DNA of 19,752 bases from Ruminococcaceae bacterium UBA6353 (GTDB lineage Bacteria; Bacillota; Clostridia; Oscillospirales; Acutalibacteraceae): positions 1 to 19,752 of the forward strand of contig DJRT01000003.1 in NCBI GenBank assembly GCA_002437905.1, read 5' to 3'. Positions 16,052 through 19,752 of the stretch are shown in pieces (within the stretch, counting starts at the first letter, position 1; every line of letters starts with the position of its first letter). A model generated the notes under the pieces. The model searched no databases and had not been told where the DNA came from. It saw only the letters and a list, made by a program, of their open reading frames with translations. A program made the translations under genes and the position numbers.

Positions 16052-17770
16052 TTAGCGGATGGCCTTGGTGGCTTCGTGCAGTGCGGCATAGAAGCCACCC
16101 TGCGCCAACAGCTGCTGGTGGGTGCCGGTCTCGCGGATGCCCTCGCTGTCGATATAGGCGATCAGGTCGGCATTGCGGATGGTGGACAGCCGGTGGGCAA
16201 TCACCAGTGTGGTACGCCCGCGGGAAAGCTCCTCCAGCGCTGCCTGGATCTGTGCCTCCGTGACGGTATCCAGCGCGGAGGTTGCCTCGTCCAGCAGCAG
16301 GATCGGCGGGTTCTTGAGGAAAATGCGGGCAATGCTGACCCGCTGCTTCTGCCCGCCGGAGAGCATGATGCCCCGTTCGCCGACATAGGTGTCGTAGCCA
16401 TCCGGCATGGCCATGATGGCATCGTGGATGGCGGCCTTTTTGGCGGCCTCCTCCACCTCGGCATCGGTGGCGCTCAGCCGCCCGTAGCGGATGTTTTCCC
16501 GCACGGTGCCGGCAAAGATCATCACATCCTGCTGCACAATGCCCACCTGCTCCCGCAGGGAGCGCAGGGTGACCTGCCGGATATCCTGCCCATCAATAAG
16601 AATGTGCCCGCTGACGGTATCATAGAAGCGGGGGATGAGGTGGCACAGGGTGGTTTTTCCGCCGCCGCTGGGGCCAACCAGCGCCACGGTGCTGCCGGCG
16701 GGGATATCCAGGCTGATATCGTGCAGCACCTCGACCCCCGCATCATAGTGGAAGCTGACATCCTGCAGCTGGATATGGCCGGCGGTGCAGACAAGCGGCC
16801 TGGCATCCGGCGCATCGGTGATGTCCGGCTGCTCCGCCATCAGCTCCCGGAAACGGGTAAAGCCTGCCATGCCGGTGGTGTATTGCTCCACGAAATTGGC
16901 CAGCTTGCGGATGGGGGTGAGAAAGCTGGCGATATACATGGTAAAGACCAGCAGATCCACATATTCCAGCTTGCCGCGGATAATCAGCAGGCCGCCCGCG
17001 GCAATGACCGCCACATTCAGCAGATTGGTGATGATATCGCTGCCGGCGCTGAAAATGCCCATCTGCTTATAGAAGCTGCGCCGTGCCGCGCGGTACTGTC
17101 GGCTGCCGGCCTCAAAGCGCTCACGCTCATAGGCCTCATTGGTGAAGGCCTTGGCGGTGCGGATGCCGGTAATGCTGCTTTCAATGCCGGTATTGATCAC
17201 GGCGATCTTCTCTTTTACCGCCCGGCTGGCGGCCCCCATGTGCTTGCGCCGGAAGATGGTAAAGCCCACCAGCAGCGGCACCAGCAGGGCGATGACCAGC
17301 GCCAGCTCCCAGCGGATGGTAAACATGATGATCAGCGCGCCGGTGAGGGTGACGAGGGAAATGAACAGATCCTCCGGGCCGTGGTGTGCCAGCTCCACCA
17401 CCTCAAACAGGTCGCTGATGACCCGGCTCATCAGCGAGCCGGTGCGGTGCTTGTCATAGAAGCGGAAGGACAGCTGCTGCAGGTGGGCAAACAGATCCCG
17501 GCGCATATCGGTTTCAATGTGCACGCCCAGCATGTGTCCCCAGTAGGTAACGACAAACTGGAACACCGCCTTGACTGCATAGGCCAGCACCAGAATGCCC
17601 ATCCAGGTGTAAAATGCCCGGTAGGCGCTCTGCGGCAGCAGGGTATTGAGGGCGTATTTGGAGATCAGCGGGTAGGCGAGATCGACCAGGGAGATGAACA
17701 GTGCGCAGACCATGTCCAGCACAAACATCTTCGCATAGGGCTTGTAGTAGTGGATAAAATTCTTCAGCAT
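16052..17770 (-). CDS. ABC exporter half-transporter (permease fused to ATPase)
   Basis: This is a type IV ABC exporter subunit of the MsbA/LmrA/BmrA class, which works as a homo- or heterodimer; the substrate is unknown. About 320 N-terminal residues carry six membrane helices (for example DMVCALFISLVDLAYPLI and FISLVTLTGALIIMFTI). The ATPase domain has Walker A GPSGGGKTT with Lys372, signature LSGGQKQR, Walker B ILLLDEATSALD and the IAHRLST switch. From the chosen ATG at 17770 it is 572 residues, starting MLKNFIHYYKPY as homologues do. An ATG at 17794 would add eight residues but would lie only about 8 bases from the expected transcription start, while AGGAAG is well placed for 17770. No partner half-transporter is adjacent. 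Confidence 0.92.
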   Translation of the reverse strand: MLKNFIHYYKPYAKMFVLDMVCALFISLVDLAYPLISKYALNTLLPQSAYRAFYTWMGILVLAYAVKAVFQFVVTYWGHMLGVHIETDMRRDLFAHLQQLSFRFYDKHRTGSLMSRVISDLFEVVELAHHGPEDLFISLVTLTGALIIMFTIRWELALVIALLVPLLVGFTIFRRKHMGAASRAVKEKIAVINTGIESSITGIRTAKAFTNEAYERERFEAGSRQYRAARRSFYKQMGIFSAGSDIITNLLNVAVIAAGGLLIIRGKLEYVDLLVFTMYIASFLTPIRKLANFVEQYTTGMAGFTRFRELMAEQPDITDAPDARPLVCTAGHIQLQDVSFHYDAGVEVLHDISLDIPAGSTVALVGPSGGGKTTLCHLIPRFYDTVSGHILIDGQDIRQVTLRSLREQVGIVQQDVMIFAGTVRENIRYGRLSATDAEVEEAAKKAAIHDAIMAMPDGYDTYVGERGIMLSGGQKQRVSIARIFLKNPPILLLDEATSALDTVTEAQIQAALEELSRGRTTLVIAHRLSTIRNADLIAYIDSEGIRETGTHQQLLAQGGFYAALHEATKAIR

Positions 17771-17778
17771 AGGGGGTA

Positions 17779-17783
17779 CTTCC
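17779..17783 (-). promoter_or_regulatory. Ribosome binding site deciding the ABC exporter start
   Basis: GGAAG on the minus strand (17783-17779) lies 8 bases before the ATG at 17770. It supports that start over the ATG at 17794. Confidence 0.55.
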
Positions 17784-17808
17784 TGCTCTTTCATTTTTCT
17801 TCCGTTCT

Positions 17809-17837
17809 ATTATAGGCGGATTTTCCGCTTTTTGCAA
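17809..17837 (-). promoter_or_regulatory. Sigma-A type promoter of the ABC exporter gene
   Basis: On the minus strand TTGCAA (17837-17832), a 17-base spacer and a perfect TATAAT (17814-17809). The predicted start is near 17802, leaving a leader of about 32 bases to the ATG at 17770. The spacer contains a short palindrome, gcgga/tccgc. Confidence 0.7.
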
Positions 17838-17880
17838 GCAGAAAAAAGGCGGGGGCATTCCGTGCCCTGCTTATGGCGGC

Positions 17881-17901
17881 GGGGAATATGGCATATTCCC
17901 C
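17881..17901. promoter_or_regulatory. Perfect 21-base palindrome, candidate operator upstream of pdaA
   Basis: The arms ggggaatatg (17881-17890) and catattcccc (17892-17901) are exact reverse complements around a single central g. It lies 39 bases before the deacetylase ATG and 44 bases behind the -35 of the divergent exporter promoter. There is no T tract after it and the arms are AT-rich in the middle, so a protein-binding site fits better than a terminator. A loose sporulation-type promoter match, GCATA at 17891-17895 and CATATGGTA at 17913-17921, overlaps it and would be blocked by a bound protein. Confidence 0.5.
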
Positions 17902-17940
17902 TTGTCCGGGCGCATATGGTAGTGGCGGAGGGGATCGCCT

Positions 17941-18756
17941 ATGTATTGGGTTATCAAACGGCGGCAGCTGTTGGCTGCCGTGGCCGCTGTGGCGGCACTG
18001 GCCGTCGGCACTGTGGGGGTCAGTATGGCGGGAGGACGGCAATCGGCGCCCACAGCCGCCGGTGTGGGCAACTGGGGGCTGAGCTTTCCGCAGCCGGGGC
18101 AGCCGCCGGTGGGCAATGCCTCGGCGCAGACACTGCGGGAGTACAACGCCTACTACTGCAACGATCAGGCCGGCGGGGAGAAGATCCTGTACCTGACCTT
18201 TGATGCCGGCTACGAAAACGGCTGCACGGCGCCGATCCTGGATGCGCTGAAAAAGCACGGCGTTTCGGCCACCTTCTTTGTGGTGGGACATTATCTGGAA
18301 ACGGCGCCGGAGCTGGTGCAGCGCATGGTGGAGGAGGGGCACACGGTAGGCAACCATACCTACCACCACCCGGATATGTCCGCCATTGCCGATAAGGCGT
18401 CGTTTTCCAAGGAGCTGGAGGGGGTGGAGACCCTATACCAGGAGGTGACCGGCCAGACCATGCCAAAGCTTTACCGCCCGCCGCAGGGCAAGTACAGTGA
18501 AGCAAACCTGCGCATGGCGCACGAAATGGGATATGCCACCTTTTTCTGGAGCCTGGCGTATGTGGACTGGTACCAGGATAAGCAGCCAACGCCGCAGCAG
18601 GCCTATGATAAGCTGCTGACCCGCATCCATCCCGGCGCCATTGTGCTGCTGCACAGTACCTCCTCAACCAATGCGGCGATCCTGGATGAGCTGCTGACAA
18701 AGTGGGAAGAAATGGGCTACTCGTTTGGCAAATTACCGACGCTTTGCGGCGCATAA
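17941..18756 (+). CDS. pdaA: PdaA-like polysaccharide (peptidoglycan) deacetylase
   Basis: This carbohydrate esterase 4 (NodB) protein has 271 residues. An N-terminal hydrophobic segment (about 9-31) exports or anchors it. GNWGLSFPQPGQPPVGN at about 43-59 is typical of the PdaA branch, which deacetylates muramic acid to make the muramic delta-lactam of spore cortex. Catalytic motifs: TFDAGYENG with Asp88 as likely base and Ala where many esterases have a second Asp and PdaA often Asn; zinc-binding His139 and His143 (NHTYHH); LYRPPQGKYSE; FWSLAYVDW; IVLLHSTS. GGAGGGG at 17927-17933 supports the ATG. The family implies a sporulation heritage, although no other spore gene is in view. A vegetative peptidoglycan role remains possible. 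Confidence 0.85.
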   Translation: MYWVIKRRQLLAAVAAVAALAVGTVGVSMAGGRQSAPTAAGVGNWGLSFPQPGQPPVGNASAQTLREYNAYYCNDQAGGEKILYLTFDAGYENGCTAPILDALKKHGVSATFFVVGHYLETAPELVQRMVEEGHTVGNHTYHHPDMSAIADKASFSKELEGVETLYQEVTGQTMPKLYRPPQGKYSEANLRMAHEMGYATFFWSLAYVDWYQDKQPTPQQAYDKLLTRIHPGAIVLLHSTSSTNAAILDELLTKWEEMGYSFGKLPTLCGA

Positions 18757-18838
18757 ACGGTGTGCGGTCGGGCATACTGGAAGTGGTCGCTGGCGGATGG
18801 CCGTCCGCGGCCAATCCGTCAGAAAGGAGAGCGTCATC

Positions 18839-19003
18839 ATGGATAAGGCGAACAAGAGCATTCATTGCACCGTGACCTCCTGTGGCAACCACTGCTGCTG
18901 CGAGGACTACTGCAGCCTGGACAGCATTCAGGTGGGCACGCATGAGACCGACCCGACGATGGATCAGTGCACCGACTGCCAGTCTTTTGTGAAGAAGAAC
19001 TGA
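18839..19003 (+). CDS. DUF1540 cysteine-rich small protein
   Basis: A 54-residue protein with eight cysteines. IHCTVTSCGNHCCCEDYC, then SLDSIQVG and QCTDCQSF, match DUF1540, a clostridial family thought to bind a metal through its cysteines; function is unknown. AAAGGAG at 18823-18829 lies 9 bases before the ATG. It follows pdaA after 82 bases and is closed by a strong terminator, so it may share a transcript with pdaA or have its own unrecognised promoter. The start and family are well supported; the role is not. Confidence 0.88.
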   Translation: MDKANKSIHCTVTSCGNHCCCEDYCSLDSIQVGTHETDPTMDQCTDCQSFVKKN

Positions 19004-19015
19004 GAAGGGCGCATG

Positions 19016-19063
19016 AAAAAGCCGCACCCGCCAACGGGAAACCGCCGGTGGGTGCGGCTTTTT
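19016..19063 (+). terminator. Rho-independent terminator after the DUF1540 gene
   Basis: The arms aaaaagccgcaccc (19016-19029) and gggtgcggcttttt (19050-19063) pair perfectly around a 20-base loop and end in a T run. It starts 12 bases after the stop codon. Confidence 0.9.
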
Positions 19064-19096
19064 TCGCCAAAAGGGCGGAAAGCGGAAAATTTCCTC

Positions 19097-19125
19097 TTGC
19101 ATTTCTGTGGCAGATGGTGTACAAT
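19097..19125 (+). promoter_or_regulatory. Promoter of the tRNA-Arg gene
   Basis: TTGCAT at 19097-19102, a 17-base spacer and TACAAT at 19120-19125. The start would be near 19132, about 24 bases before the mature tRNA. Confidence 0.75.
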
Positions 19126-19155
19126 AATAGGCGCTCTGAGACAGAGCTTTTATAG

Positions 19156-19232
19156 CCGCCCGTGGCGAAGCTGGATATCGCAGTGGATTCCGATTCCAAA
19201 GGCCGGGGGTTCGAATCCCTCCGGGCGGGCCA
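19156..19232 (+). tRNA. tRNA-Arg (anticodon CCG)
   Basis: A full cloverleaf can be drawn by hand. The acceptor stem is ccgcccg (19156-19162) with cgggcgg (19222-19228), discriminator G at 19229, then an encoded CCA. The D arm is gcga/tcgc with GG in the loop. The anticodon loop ttccgat (19188-19194) carries CCG at 19190-19192, reading Arg codon CGG. The T arm is ggggg/ccctc with loop ttcgaat. The first pair of the anticodon stem (g19183-a19199) is a mismatch. The gene has its own promoter and terminator, and lies at what looks like an element insertion site. Confidence 0.93.
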
Positions 19233-19237
19233 AACAG

Positions 19238-19283
19238 AAAAGCCCCGCGAAGCCTTGAAATTACTGGCTTCGCGGGGCTTTTT
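19238..19283 (+). terminator. Rho-independent terminator after tRNA-Arg
   Basis: A 17-bp perfect stem joins 19238-19254 (aaaagccccgcgaagcc) to 19266-19282 around an 11-base loop, followed by a T-rich tract. It begins 6 bases after the CCA end. Confidence 0.92.
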
Positions 19284-19351
19284 CTTTTTTGCTTTTCTTG
19301 CTGCAAAATACGCAAAACAACGAAAAAACACGCAAAAATAGCTATCGATGC

Positions 19352-19379
19352 CTGTCAAAATCCTGTCAAATTTCTGTCA
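19352..19379 (+). repeat. Three CTGTCA direct repeats with an 11-bp period, candidate integrase arm sites
   Basis: CTGTCA occurs at 19352, 19363 and 19374, the first two extended to CTGTCAAA. The spacing is exactly 11 bp, about one helical turn. Just upstream (19301-19341) the AT-rich DNA also repeats ACGCAAAA-like words. This gene-free stretch between the tRNA terminator and the lysin fragment is where arm-type integrase sites of a tRNA-integrated element would lie. The integrase itself is not in the window. Confidence 0.45.
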
Positions 19380-19394
19380 CCTTTTCCCCTGCCG

Positions 19395-19425
19395 AAAAGC
19401 CGGGGCTGCATACGCAGCCCCGGCT
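19395..19425 (-). terminator. Terminator of the minus-strand lysin-like gene
   Basis: A perfect 12-bp stem (agccggggctgc at 19398-19409 with gcagccccggct at 19414-19425, loop atac) is followed on the minus strand by TTTT. It begins 22 bases after the stop of the fragment ending at 19448. Confidence 0.85.
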
Positions 19426-19447
19426 CTTAAAATTGGCCGGACTTTCC

Positions 19448-19752
19448 TTACACTTCCACCCAGCCGGAGACATTGGCCCATACCGGAGACTTGCCCACCC
19501 GGTCGGGGCGGTTGGTCACGCGGTATCTCCCGTTCACATTCTGCCCGTCGTACAGGTAGAAAGTGCCGGTGCGGGTAACATACTTGTCGCCGCGCGCCGT
19601 GGTGTACAGCCTGCCGGCGGTCAGCGTGATCGCATCGCCCGCCTGCGGTGCCGCCGGCACAGCCGGCTCCGGTGTCGGCTCGGCCGGCTGCGGCTCCTGG
19701 TGCGGCACATATGCCACCCCGCAGATTTCACACAGCGCCTGCACCGTTTCCT
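19448..19752 (-). CDS. C-terminal fragment of a phage-type lysin or wall-binding protein (partial)
   Basis: The frame runs open off the right edge of the window, so only the last 101 residues or so are seen; the stop is TAA at 19450-19448. A Pro/Glu/Ala-rich linker (HQEPQPAEPTPEPAVPAAPQ) leads to a compact C-terminal domain of about 60 residues with TAGRLYTTARGDKYVTRTGT, YDGQNVNGRYRVTN, VGKSPVWANVSGWV. This pattern resembles the SH3-like wall-binding ends of clostridial phage amidase endolysins. The catalytic domain is outside the window, so the enzyme class is inference. It faces the tRNA and has its own terminator, as the last gene of a prophage lysis module would. Confidence 0.55.
   Translation of the reverse strand, partial: ETVQALCEICGVAYVPHQEPQPAEPTPEPAVPAAPQAGDAITLTAGRLYTTARGDKYVTRTGTFYLYDGQNVNGRYRVTNRPDRVGKSPVWANVSGWVEV

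Noticed and set aside
16046..17815. A 589-codon open frame on the plus strand
   Set aside because: It is exactly antisense to the ABC exporter, is His/Gln/Gly-rich and has no recognisable domain.
18837..19358. Minus-strand open frame running across the tRNA and both terminators
   Set aside because: It reads through a structured tRNA gene; the apparent ARRDSNPRPLES peptide is simply the reverse strand of tRNA-Arg.
1..19752. CRISPR arrays, rRNA genes, transposase genes or toxin-antitoxin pairs
   Set aside because: None could be seen by eye on either strand; no regularly spaced long repeats or matching protein motifs were found.

Overview
The window is GC-rich chromosomal DNA from a Gram-positive anaerobe of the class Clostridia, most likely the Oscillospiraceae/Ruminococcaceae group. 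This rests on the gene order pyrH-frr-uppS-cdsA-dxr-rseP-ispG-polC, a PolC-type replicase, a PdaA-like deacetylase, DUF1540 and DUF4364 proteins, and AGGAGG-type ribosome binding sites. The species cannot be fixed from the sequence alone.

Layout. Bases 1-167 hold no gene; they form a nest of inverted repeats downstream of a minus-strand DUF4364 regulator (168-758). A small lipoprotein (888-1385) runs divergently from that regulator. A good sigma-A promoter at 1423-1451 then starts a long plus-strand operon. It encodes UMP kinase, ribosome recycling factor, UPP synthase, CDP-diglyceride synthase, DXP reductoisomerase, an RseP-type intramembrane protease, IspG, the 1475-residue DNA polymerase PolC and an FAD-dependent oxidoreductase (1509-13706). 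The operon links pyrimidine nucleotides, ribosome recycling, isoprenoid precursor synthesis (Dxr, IspG), the C55 lipid carrier (UppS), phospholipid synthesis (CdsA), membrane proteolysis and replication.

From 13738 onward come short, separately controlled units. First is a membrane HD-GYP protein with a possible carbohydrate-binding ectodomain. It is followed by an ABC ATPase with no permease beside it. A convergent ABC exporter half-transporter on the minus strand comes next. The last units are a PdaA-like polysaccharide deacetylase and a 54-residue cysteine-rich DUF1540 protein.

At the right end is a tRNA-Arg(CCG) gene with encoded CCA, its own promoter and a strong terminator. Immediately beyond are three CTGTCA direct repeats spaced exactly 11 bp apart, then a convergent fragment resembling the C-terminal wall-binding part of a phage lysin. 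This looks like the edge of a prophage or integrative element inserted at the tRNA; only the edge is visible.

Most of the window is conserved core genome. No wholly new system is evident. The points most worth checking are the tRNA-Arg element boundary, the HD-GYP ectodomain, the unusual rseP start, the perfect palindrome upstream of pdaA, and the nested inverted repeats at 11-142.
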